Assembly (NCBI GenBank): GCA_030432635.1
Contig: JAUIMB010000021.1
Coordinates: 1-40,506, forward strand
Direction: 5' to 3'
Length of the DNA: 40,506 nt
Origin: Bacteroidia bacterium
GTDB taxonomy: Bacteria > Bacteroidota > Bacteroidia > Flavobacteriales > Flavobacteriaceae
Numbering within the stretch: position 1 is the first letter of the stretch; every line of letters starts with the position of its first letter. This document shows positions 26,035 to 34,112 of the stretch, one piece after another. The translations under genes were made by a program, and so were the position numbers. A model generated the notes under the pieces. That model did not search any database. It worked only from the letters and a program-made list of their open reading frames with translations, and was not told where the DNA came from.

Positions 26035-26063
26035 TTGGTTGCCACAAAAATACTCTATTTTTG
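26035..26063 (+). promoter_or_regulatory. Bacteroidota-type promoter of the THUMP methyltransferase gene
   Basis: TTG (26035-26037), an 18-base spacer and TATTTTTG (26056-26063) match the consensus exactly, 28 bases before the ATG at 26092. Confidence 0.7.
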
Positions 26064-26091
26064 TCATCTAGTCTAGCATAAGCATTACAGC

Positions 26092-27252
26092 ATGGATGAT
26101 AATTATAAAATGGTGGCAAAAACCTTATATGGTTTTGAGGAACTTCTCGAACGTGAGCTCATTCAATTGGGTGCAATGGACGTCAAAAAGGGTATTAGAA
26201 ATGTAAGTTTTGTAGGAGATAAGGGCTTTATGTACAAGGCAAACCTTGCATTACGAACTGCTATTAAAATCTTAAAGCCTATTAAAACCTTTCGCGTTGT
26301 TAGCGAACAGGATCTTTACGATCGTGTGTATAATATGCCGTGGCACAATTATCTGAAACCAACGGGAACCCTTGCTGTTGATGCTACAGTTCATTCTAAA
26401 GTGTTCACACATTCCAAATATGTGGCGTTAAGGACCAAGGATGCCATTGTGGACAAATTTAGAAACACAGAAGGGCAACGGCCAAACGTTGATTTGCGTT
26501 TTCCAGATGTTAAAATCAATGTGCATATTGACCGACAGGTCTGTACCGTTTCGTTGGATACATCAGGTGAATCCTTGCATAAACGAGGCTATAAATCGGC
26601 CACCAATATCGCTCCAATAAATGAAGTGTTGGCTGCAGGAATGGTCCTGCTATCGGGTTGGGATGGTCAATGTGATTTTATGGATCCCATGTGTGGCAGT
26701 GGAACCATATTGGCTGAAGCAGCAATGATTGCGTGCAATATTCCGCCAAATCTCATGCGCAAGGAATTTGCTTTTGAACGATGGCAGGATTGGGATGTTG
26801 ATTTATTTGAAAAAATTGAAGAATCGCTTTTGAAGAAAACCAGAGACTTCCATCATAAAATCATTGGCTATGACAAAGCACCAAGTGCAGTATCTAAGGC
26901 TAAAGCCAATATAAAGAATGCGCATTTGGACGAATTCATAACCATAGTACACGAAGATTTCTTCAAAACCCAAAAAAGTGGTGACGCCAAGTTGCATATG
27001 GTATTTAATCCGCCTTATGGAGAGCGATTGGATATTGATATGGAAGCCTTTTATAAAAATATAGGCGATACCTTAAAGCAAGGTTATCCTGGAACTGACG
27101 CCTGGTTTATTACCTCTAACTTAGAAGCTATAAAGCATGTTGGGTTAAGGCCTTCGCGCAAAATCCATCTATACAATGCAAAATTAGAATCGCGCTTGGT
27201 TAAGTACGTCATGTATGAAGGGAGTAAGAAAGGAAAGTATATGAACGAATAG
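26092..27252 (+). CDS. THUMP-domain RNA methyltransferase (RlmL N-terminal-like, m2G type)
   Basis: 386 residues. An N-terminal ferredoxin-like/THUMP RNA-binding region (about 1-155) is followed by a Rossmann methyltransferase with DPMCGSGTI (198-206) and the catalytic NPPYGE (306-311), as in N2-guanine RNA methyltransferases. Family members methylate G in 23S rRNA (RlmK/L) or tRNA. Its length fits the single-domain RlmL-like proteins common in Bacteroidota. It is transcribed from its own promoter and converges with DUF6048, 15 bases between stops. Confidence 0.88.
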   Translation: MDDNYKMVAKTLYGFEELLERELIQLGAMDVKKGIRNVSFVGDKGFMYKANLALRTAIKILKPIKTFRVVSEQDLYDRVYNMPWHNYLKPTGTLAVDATVHSKVFTHSKYVALRTKDAIVDKFRNTEGQRPNVDLRFPDVKINVHIDRQVCTVSLDTSGESLHKRGYKSATNIAPINEVLAAGMVLLSGWDGQCDFMDPMCGSGTILAEAAMIACNIPPNLMRKEFAFERWQDWDVDLFEKIEESLLKKTRDFHHKIIGYDKAPSAVSKAKANIKNAHLDEFITIVHEDFFKTQKSGDAKLHMVFNPPYGERLDIDMEAFYKNIGDTLKQGYPGTDAWFITSNLEAIKHVGLRPSRKIHLYNAKLESRLVKYVMYEGSKKGKYMNE

Positions 27253-27267
27253 ACATGTTGTTCGTTA

Positions 27268-28023
27268 TTAGTTCTCTCCATTATCAACAGCGACTTTTTT
27301 ATCTTTTTTATATATAGGAATAAGGTACGATAAGGTATATCCAAACCCAATGCCAAATCGACCACTGTCATAAGTTCTGTTAAATCCTGGAACGTATAGG
27401 TTTTCTAATCCGTTTGGCTCGTTTTCATTGACCATGGCTTTAATTTGAACGTTGAGTCCTGCAAAAAGATTAGTCAATAACTCGGCTTTGAGACCAAGCA
27501 TTAGTTCAGCCCAAATGGCTGTAAGTCCTTTAAATTCACGGTTCGGATTATCGGTAAATTGATTCTGCCAATACTGATCGGTATTATAAACCGTAAAGCT
27601 ATTGAGACTTTGGTTAAAAGTACTCACACCACCTCTAAAGCCAAAGAATATCATGTTCTGCATATCGAGCCAATTGGTATAGGAGTTATAATCAATACCA
27701 GCTTTAAAATAGCTACCCGTTGCAGTCACATCCAAAAAACTTGTGGCAATGCGACGTTCTTCAGTTCCTAGCTCTCCTGCGAGATACATTCGTTTGGTCA
27801 ATCTATAATCACCATTGATCTCAAAACCTGTGTAATCATCGTCAATGGCAGTTCGCAAAATTTTGCCAATATCAGCGCCAAGCCTGAGACCATACTTTTG
27901 CTTAAATACTAAAGTGTCTGAAGTCCTTTCAGGATTCTCATTAGATTGCGATTGGGATGCCATAGGAAACAGCATCAAAAGCATGAGGCTAATGGTAAAT
28001 AATGACCTGTGCTGCAAATTCAT
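27268..28023 (-). CDS. Exported DUF6048 protein
   Basis: 251 residues with a signal peptide (MNLQHRSLFTISLMLLMLFPMASQSQS). The rest is a beta-barrel-like repeat of amphipathic strands (YGLRLGADIGKIL, RMYLAGELGTEERRI, IFFGFRGGVSTF, FGIGFGYTLSYLIPIY), consistent with an outer-membrane barrel of the DUF6048 family. The start overlaps the 3' end of the DUF6452 gene by 35 bases. Function unknown; the pairing with DUF6452 next to rlmD recurs, as far as I recall, in other flavobacteria. Confidence 0.75.
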   Translation of the reverse strand: MNLQHRSLFTISLMLLMLFPMASQSQSNENPERTSDTLVFKQKYGLRLGADIGKILRTAIDDDYTGFEINGDYRLTKRMYLAGELGTEERRIATSFLDVTATGSYFKAGIDYNSYTNWLDMQNMIFFGFRGGVSTFNQSLNSFTVYNTDQYWQNQFTDNPNREFKGLTAIWAELMLGLKAELLTNLFAGLNVQIKAMVNENEPNGLENLYVPGFNRTYDSGRFGIGFGYTLSYLIPIYKKDKKVAVDNGEN

Positions 28024-28537
28024 CTTCTATTCGTTCGTTAATAATTTCAAAGCTCGTAATCCAATTATCACCATCATTCTCTTTACTAATACCTCCTGGA
28101 GGCGAAAGGTCAAAAACACTCTTGTAGCCACAAGCTCGTGATACATATACAAACTCAGGAGTGTACCTCACTTCAATGACATCTATATTTGGTTCATCAT
28201 CAGGATTGTCATTAGTGGCATAATCGGAATCCTTTATCAATTGAAAACGGGAAACGGTTTCTATATTTTCATTTTGGAAACGCAACGGTAATACAATAGA
28301 ATCTGGGTTGGTAGTATTCACAGGAATTAATTCCCCAACGGAGTCATCATCATTTAATCCTGCAATGGTAAGTTGCCGTACGTTTTTAAATTCATCCTGA
28401 TCTGAAATATCATAAAACCTAATAATAAGATGCGGTGTTGTTGGAGTATCTGCCGGACAAATATCATCTTTCTCGCAACTCCAAGTTAAAAGAGCAACAA
28501 AAGAAATTAATGAGAGTATGATCAGTAGTCGTTTCAA
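27989..28537 (-). CDS. DUF6452 lipoprotein
   Basis: 182 residues. The N-terminus MKRLLIILSLISFVALLTWS then Cys21 gives a lipoprotein signal. The body begins DICPADTPTTPHLIIRFYD and contains a conserved-looking Cys in SRACGYKSVF. It is followed by and overlaps the DUF6048 barrel gene, suggesting an envelope pair. Function unknown. Confidence 0.75.
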   Translation of the reverse strand: MKRLLIILSLISFVALLTWSCEKDDICPADTPTTPHLIIRFYDISDQDEFKNVRQLTIAGLNDDDSVGELIPVNTTNPDSIVLPLRFQNENIETVSRFQLIKDSDYATNDNPDDEPNIDVIEVRYTPEFVYVSRACGYKSVFDLSPPGGISKENDGDNWITSFEIINERIEDEFAAQVIIYH

Positions 28538-28604
28538 TATTTCTGTATTCAGTATTTAGTATGTTTAAAATTTCGTATTTATGGTCAGAATGCTAATTCC
28601 AGCT

Positions 28605-30020
28605 TTATTTTCGTTTTTCCAAAAGTACAACATTCTCTACATGATGCGTTTGCGGAAACATATCCACAGCTTGAACTCTCACAATATCATAATGGGCTTT
28701 CATTAATGCCAAATCTCGAGCTTGTGTTGCGCTATTGCAACTTACATAAACTATTTTTTTTGGTGCGATATTTAATATTTGATTAACAACGTCTTTGTGC
28801 ATACCATCACGAGGTGGATCGGTAATGATGACGTCTGGTTGACCGTTTTGCGTAATAAATTGCGCGTTAAACACGGTTTTCATATCACCAACATAGAAGT
28901 CAACGTTTTCGATGCCATTTAATTGTGCATTTTGCCTTGCAGCTAAAATAGCGTCAGGTACCGCTTCAACACCCACAACATGTTTGGCCTGTTTGGCTAC
29001 AAATTGCGCAATGGTTCCGGTTCCAGTATATAAGTCGTAAACGAGCTCATTGCCCTTGAGGTCAGCGAAATTACGCGTTATTTTGTAGAGTTCATAGGCT
29101 TGAGCTGAATTGGTTTGATAAAAGGATTTTGCATTAATTTTAAAACGCAATCCTTCCATTTGTTCAAAAATATGATCACGTCCTTTATAGCATATTACCT
29201 CTTGGTCATAAATGGTGTCGTTACCTTTGTTGTTGATAACATATTGCAAGGAGGTGATCCCTGGAAATGTATCAGCAATGAAGTCAAGTAATAATTCCCG
29301 TTTTGTTTTGTGATCACTATAAAACTGAATCACCACCATAATTTCTCCTGTTGATGACGTTCGTATCATCATGGTGCGTAATAATCCTGTTTGCTGACGA
29401 GTGTTGAAAAATTCAAAATTGTTTTCAATTGCAAAATCCCTAATGGCATTACGAATGGCATTTGAAGGGTCTTCTTGCAGCCAACACTTATTGATGTTCA
29501 ATATTTTGTCCCACATTCCAGGAATATGAAACCCTAAGGCATTTCGATTACCTAATTCCTCGTCTGATTCTATTTCGGCTTGGGTCAACCATCGACTGTC
29601 ACTGAACGAAAACTCCATTTTGTTACGATAAAAATAGGTCTCAGCTGATCCGAGAATAGGTGTCACTTCTGGCAGGTCCAAATGACCAATGCGTTTGAGA
29701 TTATTAATGACTTCGTTTTGCTTATACTCTAGCTGAAATTGGTAGTCCATGTGCTGCCATTTGCAACCGCCACAAACACCAAAATGCTCACATTTAGCTT
29801 CGGTTCGCTTATCTGACAGTTTGTGAAAAGCAGTGGCTTTACCTTCAAAATAGGCTTTTCGCTTTTTAAACGTCTGAATATCCACAACATCACCAGGAAC
29901 AGCATTCGAAAGAAAGATCACGCGACCATCAGGAGCCTTGGCAATTGTTTTGCCTTTCGCTCCAGCATCAATTACTTCTACATGTTCAAAAAATTGTCGT
30001 TTGTTTTTTCGTCGTGCCAT
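28605..30020 (-). CDS. rlmD: 23S rRNA (uracil-C5)-methyltransferase RlmD
   Basis: 471 residues from Met at 30020 (MARRKNKRQFFEHV). An upstream in-frame TTG would add 21 non-conserved residues and lies behind a promoter element, so it is rejected. The N-terminal TRAM domain (about 10-65) is followed by Fe-S cysteines Cys77, Cys83 and Cys86 (CEHFGVCGGCKWQH) with a later Cys in NKCWLQ. The methyltransferase part has DLYTGTGTIAQF, TDPPRDGMH and the catalytic nucleophile Cys428 in YVSCN. The family methylates U1939 of 23S rRNA; a Bacteroidota homologue could also target U747 or tRNA U54. Confidence 0.9.
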   Translation of the reverse strand: MARRKNKRQFFEHVEVIDAGAKGKTIAKAPDGRVIFLSNAVPGDVVDIQTFKKRKAYFEGKATAFHKLSDKRTEAKCEHFGVCGGCKWQHMDYQFQLEYKQNEVINNLKRIGHLDLPEVTPILGSAETYFYRNKMEFSFSDSRWLTQAEIESDEELGNRNALGFHIPGMWDKILNINKCWLQEDPSNAIRNAIRDFAIENNFEFFNTRQQTGLLRTMMIRTSSTGEIMVVIQFYSDHKTKRELLLDFIADTFPGITSLQYVINNKGNDTIYDQEVICYKGRDHIFEQMEGLRFKINAKSFYQTNSAQAYELYKITRNFADLKGNELVYDLYTGTGTIAQFVAKQAKHVVGVEAVPDAILAARQNAQLNGIENVDFYVGDMKTVFNAQFITQNGQPDVIITDPPRDGMHKDVVNQILNIAPKKIVYVSCNSATQARDLALMKAHYDIVRVQAVDMFPQTHHVENVVLLEKRK

Positions 30021-30024
30021 GCGG

Positions 30025-30032
30025 CAAAAATA
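30025..30032 (-). promoter_or_regulatory. Candidate -7 element of rlmD
   Basis: On the minus strand TATTTTTG matches TAnnTTTG exactly and ends four bases before the chosen ATG, which would give an almost leaderless mRNA. The -33 position reads GTG, not TTG. Confidence 0.45.
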
Positions 30033-30228
30033 ATAATCATAGGAGATAATCACTACGGAAATAGGATTATCTTTAAATTCCAAATGAAATTTTGGATAAA
30101 ACCATTATGCTGCAACTTTTTTTAAATAAAATTGAACCTTTTGTGGAATTTTACGTCTTGGTGATATAGTACTCATTTTGACGTTTTCAATTTCCTAAGA
30201 AATGGTTGAGATTCGCTCATATTTTGTT

Positions 30229-30269
30229 ACTTTTTTAGCCGTAGCTAAGGCTATGTCTTTCAAAAAAGT
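30229..30269. repeat. Imperfect inverted repeat
   Basis: An outer ACTTTTT/AAAAAGT pair (30229-30235 with 30063+200=30263-30269) encloses an inner TAGCC/GGCTA pair (30236-30240 with 30249-30253) and an eight-base loop; a nine-base bulge lies on the right arm. It could be a short interspersed repeat or a transcriptional stop. Only one copy is seen in the window. Confidence 0.45.
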
Positions 30270-30423
30270 GCCTGATCTGAACAAATTTCACCTCAATTTA
30301 GCTTACCAAATTTCAGTTTTATTGAAAAGGAGTTCGAGAATTGATGATTTCGGTTAAAAACAAAAGTCTAGATGAGTACATGGCGATGATATAGGCATTG
30401 TTTACTATTTTACTGAAAATATA

Positions 30424-30936
30424 ATGAAGGTCATAAACATTCACAAAAGATTCATTAATCAACCTCAATCTGAAGTTGCTAAATTGTTCGAGACGTTAGC
30501 CACAGCAGAGGATAGGATTTGGCCAAAAGCCAATTGGCCAGCGATGAAATTGGATAATGGATTAAATCCTGGCAGTCGAGGTGGACATGGTAGAATACGA
30601 TATACCATTATAGAACAAAATGAAGGTCGTTGTATTGTATTTAAATTCACCAAGCCAGTTGGTTTTGATGGTATACATAAGCTGAGTTTGCAAGTTGCTT
30701 CAAAAAATAAAACTGAAGTCATTCATGAAATTAGAATGAATACCATAACCATAAGGGCTACTTTACTTTGGACTGTAATGATTAGGTGGCTACACGATGC
30801 ACTGATAGAGGAGGCTTTTAATAATATTGAGCAGTATTTTTCACAAAACAAAAAAAGACCAAGATACAGTATTTGGGTCTATTTCTTAAGGGGTTTCTAC
30901 AAGATAACATCAGTAAAACTAAGAATACTTGATTGA
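30424..30936 (+). CDS. SRPBCC-family (START-like) protein
   Basis: 170 residues. Residues 1-140 follow the SRPBCC/polyketide-cyclase pattern: an amino-terminal strand, the helix QPQSEVAKLFETLATAEDR, then WPKANWPAMKLDNG, GGHGRIRYTIIEQ and FTKPVGFDGIHKLSL, closing with a long C-terminal helix (LHDALIEEAFNNIEQYF). Such folds bind hydrophobic ligands in a deep cavity. The C-terminal extension after residue 140 is basic and aromatic. Its TGA stop overlaps the TTG start of an ECF sigma factor, so the two are translationally coupled; a ligand-sensing role is conceivable but unproven. Confidence 0.72.
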   Translation: MKVINIHKRFINQPQSEVAKLFETLATAEDRIWPKANWPAMKLDNGLNPGSRGGHGRIRYTIIEQNEGRCIVFKFTKPVGFDGIHKLSLQVASKNKTEVIHEIRMNTITIRATLLWTVMIRWLHDALIEEAFNNIEQYFSQNKKRPRYSIWVYFLRGFYKITSVKLRILD

Positions 30937-31484
30937 AAAACAACCAGAAACATATTGATGCTGCATTCATTAATGCTTACAAGCAAGGTGATAAAAATGC
31001 CTTGACAAAGTTAGTTAAGCGTTGGCATCTTGAGTTCTGCAAAAAAGCGTTTTGGTTGGTAAAGGATGCCGATTTGTCTAAAGATATTGCACAAGACTGT
31101 TGGCAGATCATTATTCATCAGTTGCACAATTTAGAAAACCCTTCAAGATTTAAATCATGGGCTTTCAGGATTGTGTATTCAAAATCGATGGATGCACTCA
31201 GACAGAAAAGTAGAAAACGCTTTAAGGAGAATGAATTAAAGCAGGAACAAACAGTTTTTCATGAAGAGGAAGACAATTCAGAAATAAGGGCAAGGTTGCT
31301 TGATGCCATAGGGAAATTGCCAGTGCAACAACAAATTGTTCTTCGCTTATTTTATACACAGGATTATTCGCTGAAAGAAATCGCTAAAATGATGAATGTA
31401 TCAGAAGGGACGGTCAAGTCAAGATTGTTTCATGCTAGGGAAAAACTAAAGACGGAATTAATATATAAAACAAGGACACAATAA
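30933..31484 (+). CDS. ECF-type RNA polymerase sigma factor
   Basis: 183 residues. Sigma region 2 spans about 15-95 (FKSWAFRIVYSKSMDALRQ), and region 4 about 120-172 (LPVQQQIVLRLFYTQDYSLKEI, then VSEGTVKSRLFHAREKL) with a helix-turn-helix. The start is a TTG that overlaps the SRPBCC stop by four bases (TTGA); no in-frame ATG is available before region 2. It is followed after 38 bases by a DUF6768 membrane protein, which would be the natural candidate for an anti-sigma factor. The promoters it recognises are not known. Confidence 0.88.
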   Translation: MKNNQKHIDAAFINAYKQGDKNALTKLVKRWHLEFCKKAFWLVKDADLSKDIAQDCWQIIIHQLHNLENPSRFKSWAFRIVYSKSMDALRQKSRKRFKENELKQEQTVFHEEEDNSEIRARLLDAIGKLPVQQQIVLRLFYTQDYSLKEIAKMMNVSEGTVKSRLFHAREKLKTELIYKTRTQ

Positions 31485-31522
31485 CTGCTTCGAATAATTA
31501 ATGAAGCAAAAATCAAACAATT

Positions 31523-31909
31523 ATGAAAACACATATGGAGGATATCGACAAACTGATAAAGGAGACTTTAACGCAGGAGGAAGCGAAGTTTTACGATGAA
31601 CTGGAAGAACAGAATGTCATCGGAATGATAGGTGGCCTGTTTCAGGGCAAGAATAAATGGATCCTTATTTTAATGAATATCATGACCTTGGTATTCTTTG
31701 GATTGTTCATTTATTGTCTTGTCAATTTTTTTAATAGCGCTGAAACCAATGAGCTAATAATGTGGGGATTTGGAAGTTTGATTTTTTTATTAGGTGTGAG
31801 CATGTTGAAAATATTTGCTTGGATGCAAATGGATAAAAATGCAATTCTTAGGGAATTGAAACGTCTTGAGCTTCAGGTGTCTTCCTTGTCTGGAAAAATT
31901 TCTGAATAA
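31523..31909 (+). CDS. DUF6768 two-TM membrane protein
   Basis: 128 residues. The N-terminus is a helical, acidic segment (MEDIDKLIKETLTQEEAKFYDEL, about residues 5-27), followed by two TM segments (about 46-70 and 77-100) and a C-terminal coiled-coil-like tail (RELKRLELQVSSLSG). This is the DUF6768 layout, a family I recall next to ECF sigma factor genes. The cytoplasmic N-terminal helix could contact the sigma factor. Met5 (31535) is an alternative start. Confidence 0.78.
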   Translation: MKTHMEDIDKLIKETLTQEEAKFYDELEEQNVIGMIGGLFQGKNKWILILMNIMTLVFFGLFIYCLVNFFNSAETNELIMWGFGSLIFLLGVSMLKIFAWMQMDKNAILRELKRLELQVSSLSGKISE

Positions 31910-31941
31910 GACTTTTAATCACAAGTTAAAATGATTAATTT

Positions 31942-31981
31942 GCGTGCCTCTAGGGATGATTTCTCTCCCACGCTGCTTTTT
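31942..31981 (+). terminator. Hairpin with T-run: sigma operon terminator or rocD leader attenuator
   Basis: GCGTG (31942-31946) pairs with CACGC (31969-31973), with an inner GGGA/TCCC alternative, and is followed by TGC and five T. It may end the SRPBCC-sigma-DUF6768 operon or sit in the leader of rocD. Confidence 0.4.
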
Positions 31982-31984
31982 CGA

Positions 31985-32076
31985 GTATTCTACTTCACTA
32001 ATAAAAAAGAATACAGGTTCGAAAGAATAAAGGTACAGAAGGAATGGACATTTTAGATATCCATTTGTTTGGATAT
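31985..32076 (+). promoter_or_regulatory. Structured leader region upstream of ornithine aminotransferase
   Basis: Two further inverted repeats precede rocD: GTATTCT (31985-31991) with AGAATAC (32008-32014), extended by TTTCGA/TCGAAA with a short bulge; and ATATCCA (32057-32063) with TGGATAT (32070-32076), loop of six. They could form RNA stems or bind a regulator. No known riboswitch class was recognised. Confidence 0.35.
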
Positions 32077-32098
32077 TAACCTTTAAAATTTTTATAAA

Positions 32099-33340
32099 AT
32101 GGCTGTTTTAGACCACATTTCATCGCAGGAAGCGATGGCACTAGAAAACAAGTATGGCGCGCATAACTATCATCCGTTGCCAGTAGTATTGAGTAGAGGT
32201 GAAGGTGTTTACGTTTGGGATGTTGAGGGTAAAAAGTATTACGATTTTTTATCGGCTTATTCCTCATTAAACCAAGGGCATTGTCACCCAAAAATTGTAA
32301 ATGCAATGACGCAACAGGCACAACGGTTAACGTTGACGTCAAGAGCATTTTATAATGACATGTTGGGCAAGTACGAAAAGTATGCTACAGAGTATTTTAA
32401 CTTTGACAAAATGTTACCTATGAACTCTGGGGCAGAAGCTGTAGAGACGGCTTTGAAGCTTTGCCGTAAATGGGCTTATGAGGTTAAAGGTATTGATTTG
32501 AATAAAGCGGAAATTGTTGTGTGTGAAAATAATTTCCACGGAAGAACGACGACAATCATATCATTTTCCAATGATCCAGTTGCTAGAAAAAATTTCGGAC
32601 CTTATACTGATGGCTTCATTAAGATTGAATATGACAATCTGAATGCCTTGGAAGCTGTTTTAGAAAGTAATCCTAATATAGCAGGATTTATGGTTGAGCC
32701 TATACAAGGTGAAGCAGGTGTTTATGTACCGAGTGAAGACTACTTAAAGAATGCCAAGGCATTGTGTGAAAAATACAATGTATTGTTCATTGCAGATGAG
32801 GTGCAAACAGGTATTGCTCGTACCGGAAGGTTGTTGGCTTGTGACTATGAAGATGTCAAGCCAGATATTTTGATCCTTGGTAAGGCATTGAGTGGAGGTC
32901 TATATCCAGTATCAGCTGTGATGTCGACTAATGCAATTATGAATGTCATTCAACCAGGAAACCATGGAAGTACATTTGGAGGTAATCCAATTGCAGCTGC
33001 AGTAGCTATTGCTGCTCTTGAAGTGGTAAAGGAGGAAAACCTTGCTGAAAAGGCCTTTCATCTGGGTGAGTTGTTCCGAAATGAAATGGACAAATACATC
33101 GAAACGAGCACTATTGTGAAATTGGTTAGAGGCAAAGGACTTTTAAATGCCATCGTGATCAATGATGATGAAGATAGTGATACAGCTTGGAATATATGTT
33201 TGGCTTTGAGAGACAATGGACTCTTGGCAAAACCAACTCATGGAAACATTATTCGATTTGCACCACCTCTAGTGATGACAGAATCGGAAATATTAGATTG
33301 TGTATCTATTATAGTTACAACTTTAAAGCAGTTTGAATAG
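32099..33340 (+). CDS. rocD: Ornithine--oxo-acid transaminase (ornithine aminotransferase)
   Basis: 413 residues, a class III PLP aminotransferase. The PLP Lys is Lys262 in [12 protein letters not shown]; Asp233 in [13 protein letters not shown] holds the pyridine nitrogen; the N-terminus carries [18 protein letters not shown], the substrate-specificity region typical of ornithine aminotransferases. It interconverts ornithine and glutamate semialdehyde, linking arginine and proline metabolism. It is monocistronic: a strong hairpin terminator follows 26 bases after the stop, and the upstream region is highly structured. Acetylornithine aminotransferase is less likely given the N-terminal motif. 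Confidence 0.92.
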   Translation: MAVLDHISSQEAMALENKYGAHNYHPLPVVLSRGEGVYVWDVEGKKYYDFLSAYSSLNQGHCHPKIVNAMTQQAQRLTLTSRAFYNDMLGKYEKYATEYFNFDKMLPMNSGAEAVETALKLCRKWAYEVKGIDLNKAEIVVCENNFHGRTTTIISFSNDPVARKNFGPYTDGFIKIEYDNLNALEAVLESNPNIAGFMVEPIQGEAGVYVPSEDYLKNAKALCEKYNVLFIADEVQTGIARTGRLLACDYEDVKPDILILGKALSGGLYPVSAVMSTNAIMNVIQPGNHGSTFGGNPIAAAVAIAALEVVKEENLAEKAFHLGELFRNEMDKYIETSTIVKLVRGKGLLNAIVINDDEDSDTAWNICLALRDNGLLAKPTHGNIIRFAPPLVMTESEILDCVSIIVTTLKQFE

Positions 33341-33366
33341 CATAGATATACTATTTTTATAAAAAG

Positions 33367-33400
33367 AAAAACCCTCAAAGTTTTAATTTTGAGGGTTTTT
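33367..33400. terminator. Bidirectional rho-independent terminator
   Basis: A perfect 13-bp stem AAAAACCCTCAAA / TTTGAGGGTTTTT (33367-33379, 33388-33400) with an eight-base loop. It has T-runs on both strands and lies between the convergent rocD and CCC-motif genes. Confidence 0.9.
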
Positions 33401-33416
33401 AATATTTATTTGGAAT

Positions 33417-33761
33417 CTATTGTTCCATCATTTCCCTCATTCTCTCTTGCAATAATTCTTGATCTTGAAGCGCTTCCCAACCAAAAGTCATAATTGCCCA
33501 AATACTAAATAAAAGATAGATGGCACTTAAAACCAATCCAATTATCGCTAGTATTTTTCCTGTTTTCACATTTTGAAAACCTGTATAAAGATCTGGGTTC
33601 TCTGCATAAATGGCAGTTGCTTTTTTAGCTAGCACTAAAGTGACAATTCCAAGTATTAAACCAATAACACCATAGCAGCAGCAAGTGACTATGGAAAGAA
33701 TTCCTAACACTAAGATTAAAGTTGAATTTTGTAATTGTTCCTGGGTTTGATTTTGTTCCAT
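33417..33761 (-). CDS. CCC-motif membrane protein
   Basis: 114 residues from Met at 33761 (MEQNQTQEQLQNSTLIL); a longer in-frame start overlaps the upstream gene and is not used. Two hydrophobic segments (about 14-45 and 68-90) flank a short polar loop, and three consecutive Cys (27-29) lie in the first, the signature of the CCC-motif family of Bacteroidota. Function unknown. It is 10 bases after the DUF2752 gene, a pairing I recall as common. Confidence 0.8.
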   Translation of the reverse strand: MEQNQTQEQLQNSTLILVLGILSIVTCCCYGVIGLILGIVTLVLAKKATAIYAENPDLYTGFQNVKTGKILAIIGLVLSAIYLLFSIWAIMTFGWEALQDQELLQERMREMMEQ

Positions 33762-33771
33762 AAGATAAGAG

Positions 33772-34056
33772 TTAGTTGAAAAAAGTTTTGAATATAAAAT
33801 TGCCAAGAATTATAATGGCATTTACAATAGCCAAAATAACAATAATTTTATAAGCATATTTGAAATTTATAAAGTAATTTAAACAGATTACACCCAATAA
33901 GGCTATAAGGCTGTATATTGCAGGATACATGTGAAAGGCAGCAACAAAATCACCATGCAGAATCAAGGATATGGAACGTTGCATGCCACAACCCATACAA
34001 TCAATACCTAAAAGCTTTTTGTTTAGGCAAGGTAGCATATATTCTTCTGGAGACAT
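33772..34056 (-). CDS. DUF2752 membrane protein
   Basis: 94 residues, with Cys20 and Cys23 in LLGIDCMGCGMQRSISLI, the DUF2752 C-x-x-C-G-x-x-R signature, and two or three TM segments (about 26-42, 44-62, 67-90). Function unknown. It precedes the CCC-motif gene on the same strand. Met7 is an alternative start. Confidence 0.8.
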   Translation of the reverse strand: MSPEEYMLPCLNKKLLGIDCMGCGMQRSISLILHGDFVAAFHMYPAIYSLIALLGVICLNYFINFKYAYKIIVILAIVNAIIILGNFIFKTFFN

Positions 34057-34112
34057 AAAGTAACAGTTACGATCTCGTAAAAATAATGAAATTGTAAGTA
34101 AGGAAGATCAAC

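Larger units (their letters stand above)
30021..30423. other. Gene-free stretch with an imperfect hairpin, possible decayed sequence
   Basis: This 403-base interval between the divergent rlmD and SRPBCC genes has no convincing gene. It holds the rlmD promoter element, a 23-codon basic ORF on the minus strand (30105-30176, starting MSTISPRRK) that may be chance, and an imperfect hairpin at 30229-30269. Short peptide-like stretches broken by stops follow the hairpin on the plus strand, so a remnant of an older element is possible. Confidence 0.5.

Noticed and set aside
30105-30176. 23-residue basic ORF upstream of rlmD
   Set aside because: Too short and without a recognised motif to be called a gene; mentioned only within the gene-free stretch.
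32076-32348. 90-codon frame on the minus strand at the start of rocD
   Set aside because: Shadow of the conserved aminotransferase N-terminus.
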